Shown piece by piece: positions 34,922-44,920 of a DNA stretch of 64,000 nt. The stretch covers positions 1-64,000 of the forward strand of contig JAGBQJ010000038.1 of NCBI GenBank assembly GCA_017632935.1, given 5' to 3'. Position numbers and translations under genes: made by a program. The notes below the pieces were generated by a model that did no database searches, was not told the origin of the DNA, and worked only from the letters and a program-made list of their open reading frames with translations. Origin of the DNA: Bacteroidales bacterium. Its GTDB lineage: Bacteria; Bacteroidota; Bacteroidia; Bacteroidales; F082. The first letter of the stretch is position 1, and each line of letters starts with the position of its first letter.

Positions 34922-37900
34922 ATGAGAAAACATATCCTTACCGCCCTGCTCGTCATGCTGTCCGTGGTGACCTTCGGTCAGCAGTGGGTCGCCATCAAGA
35001 GTGGCACTCCGAGCACCATCCAGACGACTTTGGTCTCCTCTACTGAGAGCCAAATCACCGTCAACCTGCAAGTTCCTGGCTTCTTCACCCAAGAGGTGAC
35101 CACACCCCGTGGCGAAGCCAACATCATCACAGTTCCCAGAACAGTGAGCACCGCTGCCGCTGGCGAGCCTAACCTGCCCATGATTGCCGTGCCGGCCCTC
35201 ATCGACGACCATCAACACTATAACATCCGTGTCGTTGATGCGCAATACGCTGATTTCCAGATGGAAGTCGCGCCCTCAAAAGGCGATTTCCCGCGCACCA
35301 TCAACCCTGAAGATGTGCCTTACACATACGGTGAGGCTTATTCGACCAATGCCTTCTTCCCCGCTCAGAATGTCGGCCTTTATGAGCCTTACATCCTGCG
35401 CGACTTCCGCGGACAGAACATGGTCGTCTATCCTTTCACCTATAACCCGATTTCGAAGACCCTGCGTGTGTACTACAACATGACCATTGAGATGTACACC
35501 GATGGCATTTCAAGCCAAAACATCCTTGACCGCCGCTCGAACGAGGTGAGAATTGACCCTGAAATCCAAGCGATGTATGAGAACCACTTTATCAACTATA
35601 GCGAAAGCCTGACCAAATACACGCCAACAGTTGAGACTGGACAACTGCTCATCATCTGCCACGATGCCTTCATGAGCGCCATGCAGCCTTTCGTCAATTG
35701 GAAGAAACAGATTGGGCGTCCCACCACGATGGTCGGCACCAGCACTGCAGGTACCACGGCCGCTGCTATCAAGACATATATCCAAAACCAATACAACGCC
35801 AACAACAATATCACACACGTGCTTTTGGTAGGCGACGTGGCACAAATCCCTGGCAACACCTATTCGGCTGGCTCCTATGGCGGCAAGTCCGACAACATGT
35901 ACGGCCAAGTGGCAGGAAACGACCTGTATAACGACATCATCGTCGGCCGTTTCTCTGCTGAGAACGAGTCCCATGTGACCACGCAAGTGAACAAGGTTAT
36001 TCATTATGAGAGAGACATCAATGCTTCCGATACCTGGCTCCCCATTGGCCAAGGCATTTCGAAAAACGAAGGAGCAGGCGGCGGACACTACGGCGAGGCT
36101 GATTACCAGCACATCGACAACATACGCGACGATCTGTTGGATTACAACTACACCACTGTACACCGTGATTACCTAGGTGTTTCCGGAGTCTCTTCCAGTG
36201 CAGCCATTGTCAGCGAACACATCAACCAAGGCGTCAGCATCATCAACTACTGCAACCACGGTTCCCCAACCAGCTGGGGTGTGTTCAGTTACAGTAACTC
36301 ACACGTCAACGCCTTGACTAATGTCCACAAGCTTCCCATCATTTGGTCGGTAGCATGTAATAACGGTCAATACGACTACGGCAGCCAACCCTGTTTCGGC
36401 GAGACCTGGCTGCGCGCCAACAATAACAACAATTCCGAACAACCTACCGGTGCCATCGGCGGCATGTTCTCCTACATCTCGCAGCCTTGGCAACCGCCCA
36501 TGTACGGCCAAGATGAGATGGTGGATGTGCTTGTGGAAAGTTACAGCAACAACATCAAGCGCACCTTAGGTGGCTGCTCCTATGACGGTAACATGAAGAT
36601 TTTGGACCAATACGGACAAAGCCAAAGCGAAGCCAAAGGCACCTATTTGGCTTGGATTCTCTTCGGTGACCCGACCTTGACGCTGCGTAATGCCGTTCCT
36701 CAAAATATGAACGTTTCCCACGCCTCATCGATGAACAGCACTGCGACTTCGTTCACCGTGAATGCCACCAACGGCAACGGCGCCCTGGCCACCCTGACCC
36801 GTAACAACGAAATCATGGGCTCGGCTACTATTAATAATGGTACAGCCAACATCACTTTTACCGCACCAAATACAACAGGCACCGCAACTTTGACTGTGTT
36901 CGGCTACAACAAGATCACCTACATTGCTACTATTAACATTACACAAAGCACGACACAATATACGGTTAACGTGTCGGCCAATCCTTCCAACGGAGGCAAC
37001 GTAACAGGTGGTGGCACGTACCAAGAAGGACAATCGTGCACCGTGTCGGCTACGGCCAATGATGGATATTCTTTCGTCAATTGGACGGAAAACGGCAATC
37101 AGGTATCCTCCGATGCTGATTACACTTTTGACGTGACCTCTAACCGCAATTTGGTGGCCAACTTCCAAGCACAAGTTCAGAGCTACTCCATCAAAGTGGG
37201 AGCCAATCCGATTGAAGGTGGCAGCGTCACAGGTGGTGGCATATATCAAGAAGGCCAATTATGTACCGTGACTGCTACGCCCAATAGTGGTTACACCTTC
37301 ATCAATTGGACTGAAAACGGCAGTCAGGTATCCACCAATGCCAGTTACGCCTTTACGGTAACCAGTAGCCGTAACCTGACGGCCAACTTCCAAGCCCAGC
37401 CACAGAACTACACCATCAACGTGTCGGCCAACCCGAGCAATGGCGGCAACGTCACAGGAGGCGGCTCCTACCAGCAAGGACAATCGTGTACCGTCACGGC
37501 TACGCCTAACGCCGGCTACGACTTCACCAACTGGACCGAGAACGGCGAGGTGGTCTCACCCGATGCAAACTACACCTTCATCGTAAATGGTAATCGCACT
37601 TTGGTGGCCAACTTTACGCAGCAACAGTTTACCATCACTGCCACTGCTAATCCAAGCGACGGCGGGAATGTCACAGGTGGTGGTACCTATACTTATGGTC
37701 AGCAGTGCACTTTGACCGCTGCACCTGCCACGGGCTACGATTTCGTCCGCTGGACAAAGAATGGCCAACAGGCCAGCACCAACGCCAACTACACCTTCAC
37801 CGTCACTGAATCGGCTACCTATGTGGCTCAGTTCCAGCTGCAGAGTTTCACTATCAGTGTATCGGCTAATCCCGACGACGCAGGAACTGTTTCCGGCAAT

Positions 37901-38527
37901 GGCACCTACAACCATGGCGCATCGTGCACCGTGGTTGCAACGCCTACCCAAGCCTACAATTTCATCAACTGGACCGAAAACGGCGTGGAAGTCTCAAACG
38001 AGCCGAGTTTCACGTTCACCGTCGATGCAAACCGCAGTTTAGTGGCCAACTTTGAAGCTTCCATAGTTGAAATCAAGGCCACTGTCGACCCAGAAGATGC
38101 CGCAAGCATCACTGGAACAGGTACCTACAACTATGGCGACGAAGTCACGTTGACCCTTGCCCGCAACGAAGACTGGGCCTTCGTAAGTTGGACCGAAGAC
38201 GGCGAGGTGGTTTCGGAAGAGATGACTTACACCTTTATCGCCACTGAGGACCGCAACCTCGTGGCTCATTTCGTGTTTACGGAAGGTATCGGTGAAAACA
38301 ATATTTCGGCCAAAGTGTATCCCAACCCGACCTCTGGCGAAATCACCCTCGAAGGTGAGAACTTAAGCCATGTCCGCATCGTGAACGCCTATGGACAGAC
38401 CGTTTACAATGCCAAGGTCGAAGGCGAGCAAGTCCGCATCGACCTGTCGAATATGGCCAAGGGCATCTACATGATGCACATCGAGGCTGTGAGCGGACAG
38501 GCTGTCAGAAAGATTGTGATGGAATAA
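34922..38527 (+). CDS. Gingipain-like C25 cysteine peptidase with repeats and T9SS domain
   Basis: 1201 residues. Signal peptide (1-19), a propeptide-like region to about 200, then a C25 catalytic domain with His446 in 'NYCNHGSPTSW' and Cys479 in 'WSVACNNG', and the family's 'LFGDPTLTLR' near the domain end. Residues 680-1117 are six repeats of about 70 residues starting 'YTVNVSANPSNGGNVTGGG' and ending 'LVANF', of the bacterial adhesin (InlB_B2/Flg_new-like) type. The last 75 residues are a type A sorting domain ('KVYPNPTSGEI'). Predicted secreted or surface protease with an adhesive stalk. The repeats match each other in DNA, so copy number may vary. Confidence 0.9.
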   Translation: MRKHILTALLVMLSVVTFGQQWVAIKSGTPSTIQTTLVSSTESQITVNLQVPGFFTQEVTTPRGEANIITVPRTVSTAAAGEPNLPMIAVPALIDDHQHYNIRVVDAQYADFQMEVAPSKGDFPRTINPEDVPYTYGEAYSTNAFFPAQNVGLYEPYILRDFRGQNMVVYPFTYNPISKTLRVYYNMTIEMYTDGISSQNILDRRSNEVRIDPEIQAMYENHFINYSESLTKYTPTVETGQLLIICHDAFMSAMQPFVNWKKQIGRPTTMVGTSTAGTTAAAIKTYIQNQYNANNNITHVLLVGDVAQIPGNTYSAGSYGGKSDNMYGQVAGNDLYNDIIVGRFSAENESHVTTQVNKVIHYERDINASDTWLPIGQGISKNEGAGGGHYGEADYQHIDNIRDDLLDYNYTTVHRDYLGVSGVSSSAAIVSEHINQGVSIINYCNHGSPTSWGVFSYSNSHVNALTNVHKLPIIWSVACNNGQYDYGSQPCFGETWLRANNNNNSEQPTGAIGGMFSYISQPWQPPMYGQDEMVDVLVESYSNNIKRTLGGCSYDGNMKILDQYGQSQSEAKGTYLAWILFGDPTLTLRNAVPQNMNVSHASSMNSTATSFTVNATNGNGALATLTRNNEIMGSATINNGTANITFTAPNTTGTATLTVFGYNKITYIATINITQSTTQYTVNVSANPSNGGNVTGGGTYQEGQSCTVSATANDGYSFVNWTENGNQVSSDADYTFDVTSNRNLVANFQAQVQSYSIKVGANPIEGGSVTGGGIYQEGQLCTVTATPNSGYTFINWTENGSQVSTNASYAFTVTSSRNLTANFQAQPQNYTINVSANPSNGGNVTGGGSYQQGQSCTVTATPNAGYDFTNWTENGEVVSPDANYTFIVNGNRTLVANFTQQQFTITATANPSDGGNVTGGGTYTYGQQCTLTAAPATGYDFVRWTKNGQQASTNANYTFTVTESATYVAQFQLQSFTISVSANPDDAGTVSGNGTYNHGASCTVVATPTQAYNFINWTENGVEVSNEPSFTFTVDANRSLVANFEASIVEIKATVDPEDAASITGTGTYNYGDEVTLTLARNEDWAFVSWTEDGEVVSEEMTYTFIATEDRNLVAHFVFTEGIGENNISAKVYPNPTSGEITLEGENLSHVRIVNAYGQTVYNAKVEGEQVRIDLSNMAKGIYMMHIEAVSGQAVRKIVME
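36955..38275 (+). repeat. Six tandem coding repeats of the C25 peptidase
   Basis: Six units of about 210-220 bases inside the peptidase gene. Repeats 1-3 are the most alike; repeat 6 is the most diverged. Confidence 0.85.
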
Positions 38528-38555
38528 ACTGCAGCATTTTGACTAAAAAACCCAA

Positions 38556-38591
38556 AGTGAGGTGACATTTTTTTGCCACCTCACTTTTTTT
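38556..38591 (+). terminator. Rho-independent terminator
   Basis: Stem AGTGAGGTG/CACCTCACT, 12-base loop, then a T run. Lies 28 bases past the peptidase stop. Confidence 0.85.
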
Positions 38592-38594
38592 GTT

Positions 38595-38602
38595 TAATTT
38601 TG
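38595..38602 (+). promoter_or_regulatory. -7 promoter box of the beta-CASP gene
   Basis: TAATTTTG directly after the terminator and 18 bases before the ATG. Confidence 0.45.
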
Positions 38603-38620
38603 GGCTCAAATTGTGGAACT

Positions 38621-40033
38621 ATGAAAATCAAATTCATCGGTGCGGCCCAGGAAGTGACGGGCAGCAAGCACCTCATCACCACCGACCATGGCAAGAAAAT
38701 CCTGCTGGACTGCGGTATGTTCCAAGGTAAAGGACTCGAAACCGACGCCGCCAACCGCAACATAATGGTCGACCCTAAGGAAATCGATGCCATCATCCTC
38801 ACACATGCCCATATCGACCACTGCGGCCTGATTCCTTATTTCTATAAACTCGGCTTCCGTGGACAGGTGATTTGTACCAAAGCCACTGAAGACCTGTGTA
38901 ACATCATGCTCCCCGATAGCGGCTTCATCCAGGAAAACGATATGGAGTGGTTTAACAAGAAGCGCCGCAAACAAGGGCTTCCCGCTTTGCAACCCATTTA
39001 TACTGAGAAAGATGCTCGCGCCAGCATGGAGTTGTTTGTAGGTATTGCCTACAACCGCTACTTCAACATCGACAACAACATCAAGGTGAAGTTCAACAAT
39101 ACGGGCCACTTGCTGGGCAGCGGCTGCGCCATCCTCGAAATCGACGAGGGCGGCAAGATGACCCGCATCGGCTACACGGGTGACATCGGACGCGAATACA
39201 ACTACCTGCTACGCTCACCAGAGCCCTTCCCGCATTGTGATTACATCATCACCGAATCCACCTATGGTAACCGTCTCCACGGCGACCGCATCAACGCCGA
39301 GCAGCTGCTCTTGGAAGTCATCTATCACACCTGTGTCGAGAAACGCGGCAAACTCATCATTCCGTCATTTGCCGTGAGCCGCACGCAAGAGATTGTGTAT
39401 CTGCTGAACAATTTCTACAACCAAGGCAAACTGCCCGAGAAGATTCCAGTATATGTCGATAGTCCCTTGGCCGTTAACGCCACCGAGATCTTCCGCATGT
39501 ACGTCGACCTCTTCAACGACGACGTGAAAGATGTCATCGAATATGCCCCCGACCCCTTCGGCTTCAACGGACTCACCTTCATCCGTGACATCAACCAGTC
39601 GAAGGCACTGAACGCCACCAAGCAGCCTTGCATCATCATTTCGGCATCGGGCATGATGGAGGCAGGCCGTGTGAAGCACCACATCGCCAACAGCATTGAG
39701 AATCCCAACAACAGCATCCTCGCCATCGGCTACTGCGCTCCCACCACCTTGGGTGCCAAGCTTTTGGCCGACCCAAGACCTCAGACGGTCTCCATCTTCG
39801 GCATGGAGCATGCGGTCAATGCCGACATCTACGAAATCGATGCCTTCAGCGGACACGGCGACTACAAGGAACTGATCCATTACCTGAGTTGCCAAGACCC
39901 GAGCAAGGTGAAAAAGACCTTCATCGTGCATGGCGACCTCGAAGCCCAGCAATTCTACAAGCGTCAACTGCGCAAGGAAGGTTGGGACAATATCGTCATC
40001 CCCGAGCCTGGAGAAGTATTTGAACTCAAATAA
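38621..40033 (+). CDS. Beta-CASP metallo-beta-lactamase-fold RNA/DNA hydrolase
   Basis: 470 residues from ATG 38621. Metal site 'LTHAHIDHCG' (HxHxDH) near residues 62-71, 'GNTGHLLGSG'-type His, 'YTGDIGRE' Asp, then the beta-CASP insert with 'TESTYGNRLH', and 'ISASGMMEAGRVKHH' and 'IDAFSGHGDYKELIHYL' of the RMMBL C-terminus. Members cut RNA in cleavage and polyadenylation-factor-like fashion in archaea; the bacterial orthologues' substrates are less certain. Confidence 0.92.
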   Translation: MKIKFIGAAQEVTGSKHLITTDHGKKILLDCGMFQGKGLETDAANRNIMVDPKEIDAIILTHAHIDHCGLIPYFYKLGFRGQVICTKATEDLCNIMLPDSGFIQENDMEWFNKKRRKQGLPALQPIYTEKDARASMELFVGIAYNRYFNIDNNIKVKFNNTGHLLGSGCAILEIDEGGKMTRIGYTGDIGREYNYLLRSPEPFPHCDYIITESTYGNRLHGDRINAEQLLLEVIYHTCVEKRGKLIIPSFAVSRTQEIVYLLNNFYNQGKLPEKIPVYVDSPLAVNATEIFRMYVDLFNDDVKDVIEYAPDPFGFNGLTFIRDINQSKALNATKQPCIIISASGMMEAGRVKHHIANSIENPNNSILAIGYCAPTTLGAKLLADPRPQTVSIFGMEHAVNADIYEIDAFSGHGDYKELIHYLSCQDPSKVKKTFIVHGDLEAQQFYKRQLRKEGWDNIVIPEPGEVFELK

Positions 40034-40050
40034 ACATAACAGCAACATAA

Positions 40051-40731
<681 letters not shown>

Positions 40732-40761
40732 AACGAAGGAGCCACGCCGCTGCCCAAATCC

Positions 40762-40809
40762 AAGAGGGAAAGGATTTCGTGTTTTTCAGTACGAAGTTCT
40801 TTTCCTCTT
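40762..40809. repeat. Inverted repeat before hisS
   Basis: Arms AAGAGGGAAAGGATTTCGT and ACGAAGTTCTTTTCCTCTT pair imperfectly around a 10-base loop. It lies upstream of the hisS -7 box, so it more likely ends the preceding transcript than controls hisS. Confidence 0.5.
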
Positions 40810-40820
40810 GACATTTTTAG

Positions 40821-40828
40821 TATCTTTG
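40821..40828 (+). promoter_or_regulatory. -7 promoter box of hisS
   Basis: TATCTTTG, 15 bases before the ATG, with TTGACA about 12 bases upstream. Confidence 0.55.
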
Positions 40829-40843
40829 CAAAAATTTTCAGCA

Positions 40844-42199
40844 ATGGCACAAAAACCCAGCATTCCCAAAGGCACCCGCGACTTCCTGCCTGAAGTCATG
40901 GTGCGCCGCAATTATATCTTCGACACCATCAAAACCGTGTTCAAACGCTTTGGTTTCCAACCGATTGAGACTCCTTCGATGGAAAACCTCAGCACCCTAT
41001 TGGGCAAATACGGCGACGAGGGCGACAAGCTCCTCTTCCGTGTGCTCAACTCGGGCGACTTCATGAGTGGCGTGGAACAAAACGGCGAGCCGCTTGAATC
41101 TTTAAAGCTGGCCAGCAAAATCACGGAGAAAGGCCTGCGTTACGACCTGACCGTGCCCTTTGCCCGTTTCGTCACCATGTATCGTGACCAAATCGCCTTC
41201 CCGTTCAAACGCTACCAGATCCAACCCGTTTGGCGTGCCGACCGTCCGCAGAAAGGCCGTTACCGCGAGTTCTGCCAATGTGACGTCGACATCATCGGTA
41301 GTGATTCCTTGCTGAATGAAGCCGAACTGGTGCAAATCGTTGACGAGGTCTTCAACGCCTTGAAAATCAACGTCACGCTGAAAATCAACAACCGTAAGGT
41401 GTTGGCCGGCATCGCTGAATACATCGGCAAGTCGGATGCCTTGGTGGACATCACTGTGGCCATTGACAAGTTGGACAAAATCGGCATCGACGCCGTCAAC
41501 GCAGAACTCGCCGAGAAGGGACTGGAACAAGATGCCATCGACAAATTGCAGCCCATCCTCTTCATGAAAGGCGACACCCGTGAGAAGCTGGCCCAACTGA
41601 AGCCTTTGCTTGACAATGAAGTCGGCCAGAAAGGCATCGCCGAACTGGAGACTTTGTTCGACTATATCGACGACATGGAGCTGAAGATCGACACTGAACT
41701 CGACCTCACTCTGGCCCGTGGCTTGAATTACTACACTGGCGCCATCTTCGAGGTGAAAGCCAAGGACTTCGCCATAGGCAGCATCTCGGGCGGTGGTCGT
41801 TACGACAACCTCACGGGCATCTTCGGCCTGCCCAACGTCTCAGGCGTAGGCATCAGCTTTGGCGCCGACCGCATCTACGACGTGTTGGAAGGCCTCAATC
41901 TCTTCCCCGAGACCATGTCAGAGAGCACCAAGGTCATCTTCCTCAACTTCGGCAAGAACGAGGAGAAGTACTGCCTGAAGTACCTCAACCAGGTACGCAA
42001 GCACGGCATCAACGCGGAGATCTATCCCGATGCCGCCAAGATCCAGAAGCAGATGAAATACGCCGACCAACGCCACATCCCCATCGTCGTCATCGCAGGC
42101 GAAAGCGAAGTGGCCGAGCAGAAGTTCACCGTGAAACGGATGAAGGAAGGCACACAGGAAACCGTTGACGCCAACAAATTGGTTGAAACGATTATTTAA
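40844..42199 (+). CDS. hisS: Histidyl-tRNA synthetase
   Basis: 451 residues from ATG 40844. Class II motif 1 around '[17 protein letters not shown]', motif 2 '[29 protein letters not shown]', the histidine loop '[15 protein letters not shown]', motif 3 '[14 protein letters not shown]', and a C-terminal anticodon-binding domain. Attaches histidine to its tRNA in the cytoplasm. Followed by a repeat hairpin and then a histidine ammonia-lyase gene on the same strand. Confidence 0.97.
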   Translation: MAQKPSIPKGTRDFLPEVMVRRNYIFDTIKTVFKRFGFQPIETPSMENLSTLLGKYGDEGDKLLFRVLNSGDFMSGVEQNGEPLESLKLASKITEKGLRYDLTVPFARFVTMYRDQIAFPFKRYQIQPVWRADRPQKGRYREFCQCDVDIIGSDSLLNEAELVQIVDEVFNALKINVTLKINNRKVLAGIAEYIGKSDALVDITVAIDKLDKIGIDAVNAELAEKGLEQDAIDKLQPILFMKGDTREKLAQLKPLLDNEVGQKGIAELETLFDYIDDMELKIDTELDLTLARGLNYYTGAIFEVKAKDFAIGSISGGGRYDNLTGIFGLPNVSGVGISFGADRIYDVLEGLNLFPETMSESTKVIFLNFGKNEEKYCLKYLNQVRKHGINAEIYPDAAKIQKQMKYADQRHIPIVVIAGESEVAEQKFTVKRMKEGTQETVDANKLVETII

Positions 42200-42304
42200 T
42201 GGCTTTTGGCAACTGGCAACTGGCCTCTGGCAGTTTCATGAAATACATAAAGCTTCAACCTCGTTAAAACTGCCAATAGCCAGAAGCCAATAGCCAGAAG
42301 CAAC
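42200..42304. repeat. CTGGCTTCTGGC inverted-repeat element, copy 2
   Basis: Starts at the hisS stop. Left arm of TGGC(AAC/CTC) units and right arm GCCAATAGCCAGAAGCCAATAG; same family as 19757-19860. Confidence 0.7.
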
Positions 42305-42336
42305 CAAAAGAAAGAACACAACAAACCCATAACGAT

Positions 42337-43848
42337 ATGAAAATCCATAAGATCTCATCCAAGGAATTGACCTTCAAACAGGTAAACGAAATACTCACCA
42401 AAGGCTACAAGCTCGAGCTCAGCGCCGATGCCATCAAGCGCATCCAGAAATGCCGCGACTACCTCGACAAGAAGATGGAGAACCCGGATAAGCCCATCTA
42501 CGGCGTCACCACCGGTTTCGGCTCGCTCTGCGACCACAGCATCTCGAAAGAAGACCTGAGCACCCTGCAGAAGAACCTCGTCATGTCCCATGCCTGCGGC
42601 ACGGGCGAGATGGTGCCCGAGGAGATTATCCGTCTTATGCTCCTGCTGAAGGTGCAGAGTCTCAGCTACGGCAACAGCGGCGTGCAAGTCGTGACCGTGC
42701 AACGCCTCATCGACTTCTTCAACAACGACGTGCTGCCCATGGTCTACAACCAAGGCTCGCTTGGCGCCTCCGGCGACCTGGCTCCTTTGGCCAACCTCAT
42801 GCTGCCTCTGCTCGGCTTGGGCGAGGTGCATTTTGAGGGTAAGATAGTTCCTGCCGAAAAAGTCCTCAAGAAGTTCGGGTGGAAGCCTATCACCTTGCAG
42901 TCGAAAGAGGGTCTGGCTCTGCTCAACGGCACCCAGTTCATGAGCAGCTACGGTACCTACGTCCTGCTGAAGGCTTTCCGTCTCAGCTATCTGGCCGACC
43001 TCATCGGCACGGTCTCTCTGGAAGCCTTCGATGGCCGCATCGAGCCTTTCTTCGACCAGGTGCATCAAATCCGTCACCACAACGGACAGATCGTCACCGC
43101 CAAGCGCGTACGCGAGTTCACCAAGGGCAGCGAGCTGATTGTCAGGGAGAAGAAACACGTTCAAGACCCCTACTCCTTCCGTTGCATGCCGCAGGTGCAT
43201 GGTGCCTCGAAGGATGCCATCGACTATGTGGCCTCTGTGTTCAGTGAGGAAATCAACGCCGTCACCGACAACCCGACCATCTTCCCCGATGAAGACCTGG
43301 TCATCAGCGCCGGTAACTTCCATGGTCAGCCTCTTGCCATCACCTTGGACTTCTTGGCCATCGCCATGGCTGAGTTGGGCAACATCAGTGAGCGCCGTAT
43401 CTATCAGCTCATCGGTGGCAAGCGCGGTCTGCCGTCCTTCCTCGTCGCCGAACCTGGCCTCAACAGCGGCTTCATGATTCCGCAATATGCCGCCGCCAGC
43501 ATCGTCAGCCAGAGCAAGCAGCTCTGCTCGCCGGCTTCGGTCGACAGCATCGAGTCGTCACAAGGACAAGAAGACCACGTCAGCATGGGTGCCAACGCAG
43601 CCACCAAGGCCTTGCGTGTGGCTGAAAACCTGGAGCGCGTGTTGGCCATCGAGCTGTTCAATGCCACACAGGCATTGGAGTTCAGAAGACCACTGAAGTC
43701 GTCGCCCATCATCGAAAAATTCGTCGCCGCCTACCGCAAGGAGGTTGAATTCGTTCGCGTCGACAAGGTGATGTACACCGAGATCGCCAAATCGGTTGAT
43801 TTTGTGAAGAATTACCCGTTGGCATTTGACGAATTGGAAAACAAATAA
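42337..43848 (+). CDS. hutH: Histidine ammonia-lyase (HAL/PAL family)
   Basis: 503 residues. The MIO cofactor triad A144-S145-G146 lies in 'GSLGASGDLAPLANLMLPLLG'. 'YGVTTGFGSLCD' near residue 51 supplies the catalytic Tyr region. 'QEDHVSMGANAATKALRVAENL' is the C-terminal HAL signature. Converts histidine to urocanate. No other hut genes are adjacent, so it is a single-gene unit; a tyrosine or phenylalanine lyase cannot be fully excluded. Confidence 0.92.
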   Translation: MKIHKISSKELTFKQVNEILTKGYKLELSADAIKRIQKCRDYLDKKMENPDKPIYGVTTGFGSLCDHSISKEDLSTLQKNLVMSHACGTGEMVPEEIIRLMLLLKVQSLSYGNSGVQVVTVQRLIDFFNNDVLPMVYNQGSLGASGDLAPLANLMLPLLGLGEVHFEGKIVPAEKVLKKFGWKPITLQSKEGLALLNGTQFMSSYGTYVLLKAFRLSYLADLIGTVSLEAFDGRIEPFFDQVHQIRHHNGQIVTAKRVREFTKGSELIVREKKHVQDPYSFRCMPQVHGASKDAIDYVASVFSEEINAVTDNPTIFPDEDLVISAGNFHGQPLAITLDFLAIAMAELGNISERRIYQLIGGKRGLPSFLVAEPGLNSGFMIPQYAAASIVSQSKQLCSPASVDSIESSQGQEDHVSMGANAATKALRVAENLERVLAIELFNATQALEFRRPLKSSPIIEKFVAAYRKEVEFVRVDKVMYTEIAKSVDFVKNYPLAFDELENK

Positions 43849-43855
43849 AAAATAT

Positions 43856-43883
43856 GTAGAGACGGTGTGCACACCGTCTCTAC
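43856..43883. repeat. GTAGAGACGGTG palindrome, intergenic
   Basis: Perfect 28-base palindrome, the same as those embedded in the T9SS genes; seven bases after the hutH stop. Confidence 0.9.
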
Positions 43884-43895
43884 AATTTTAATGAT

Positions 43896-44393
43896 ATGGA
43901 AACCACCCAAAAAAAACGTCCTGTAGGGATGACCATCCTCTTGGTGTTGTCATTCATCAACGCCTGTTGGAACATTTTCAGCTCGTCAATTTCGTTGATT
44001 ATGAAACCTGGGCTAACCGAGATGCGCAACAACGGACAACTTGAGGAGATGATGAAGCCGTTTTCGGCCATGGGCGGTGATTTCGCCAAGGCCATGAACG
44101 ATGCCATGCAGATCTTCTCCCAAATCGACTCCAAATTCTACCTCATCCTTATTGTGCTGTTCATCGCATCGCTGATTGGCGTCATCAAGATGTTCAAAGG
44201 CAACAAGCTCGGTTTCCATATCTATTCCATCGCCCAAATCTGCATGCTGATTGACAATTCTGTGTTTGTCTATCCACTGCAAAAGCCCTCGCCATTCTTC
44301 TCCGACCTGATGCTCACCGCCATTATCATCCTGCTTTATTACCTCTATTTCAAGCGTTTGGAGATGTCACAGCCCACGCAAAAACCCGAATGA
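43896..44393 (+). CDS. Small membrane protein of unknown function
   Basis: 165 residues with about four hydrophobic segments (14-35, 85-100, 106-122 and 130-150). A Met-rich soluble loop between the first two ('MMKPFSAMGGDFAKAMNDAM'). No family recognised with confidence. Coupled by ATGA overlap to the next gene. Confidence 0.6.
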   Translation: METTQKKRPVGMTILLVLSFINACWNIFSSSISLIMKPGLTEMRNNGQLEEMMKPFSAMGGDFAKAMNDAMQIFSQIDSKFYLILIVLFIASLIGVIKMFKGNKLGFHIYSIAQICMLIDNSVFVYPLQKPSPFFSDLMLTAIIILLYYLYFKRLEMSQPTQKPE

Positions 44394-44920
44394 CTATGGA
44401 ACAGCGCAAAGGCAAGATATTCAACCTGAAGCCAGAACTGACCCAGCCCATGAGGTTGGCGGCGAGTTTCGCCATCACCTATTACAGTTTGTTGCTTGTC
44501 TTCGCCATCATCACGGTCATTTTCAGCCAATACTATATTGACTCCTATTATTACAACGAAGCCAATGCCCAGCAAGACAAATCCGAGTTGCTGACCCCGA
44601 TTCTTCAGTTGGCATTACTTATAACACTGGTTTTCAGTTTAATACAGATTTTTAGAAAGAAAAACCACGGCAAAGTCATCTTTGTGGTGGCATCCATCCT
44701 CCTTATCATTTTCCAACTCCTGACATCTGGCTTTGTTCCATGGATGAAATACGCCCTCGAGGTGCTGATGGTGCTGATTATCGCACCCATCCGAGTGAAA
44801 AAGAAAATCAAAATCAAGGATGGAAAGCTAAAGTTGGAAACCGTTGAAAATCAAGAGGTAAAGCAAGAATCAACCACAACAGAAACCGCTGTTTCGGAGA
44901 CCCAGCCAAAAGAAACTTAA
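44390..44920 (+). CDS. Membrane protein of unknown function
   Basis: 176 residues with four probable membrane segments (about 22-45, 65-82, 91-108 and 112-130) and a charged Lys/Glu/Thr-rich tail. Likely translated together with the preceding gene. Its stop overlaps the sufS stop by convergent placement. No function can be named. Confidence 0.6.
   Translation: MTMEQRKGKIFNLKPELTQPMRLAASFAITYYSLLLVFAIITVIFSQYYIDSYYYNEANAQQDKSELLTPILQLALLITLVFSLIQIFRKKNHGKVIFVVASILLIIFQLLTSGFVPWMKYALEVLMVLIIAPIRVKKKIKIKDGKLKLETVENQEVKQESTTTETAVSETQPKET

Noticed and set aside
36959-38270. Repeated units considered as a CRISPR array
   Set aside because: They are about 210-base coding repeats of a protein domain, with no short direct repeat and spacer pattern and no cas genes.
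43860-44134. Minus-strand reading frames opposite the small membrane proteins
   Set aside because: They are shadows of the plus-strand genes, which have coherent membrane segments and coupled start and stop.
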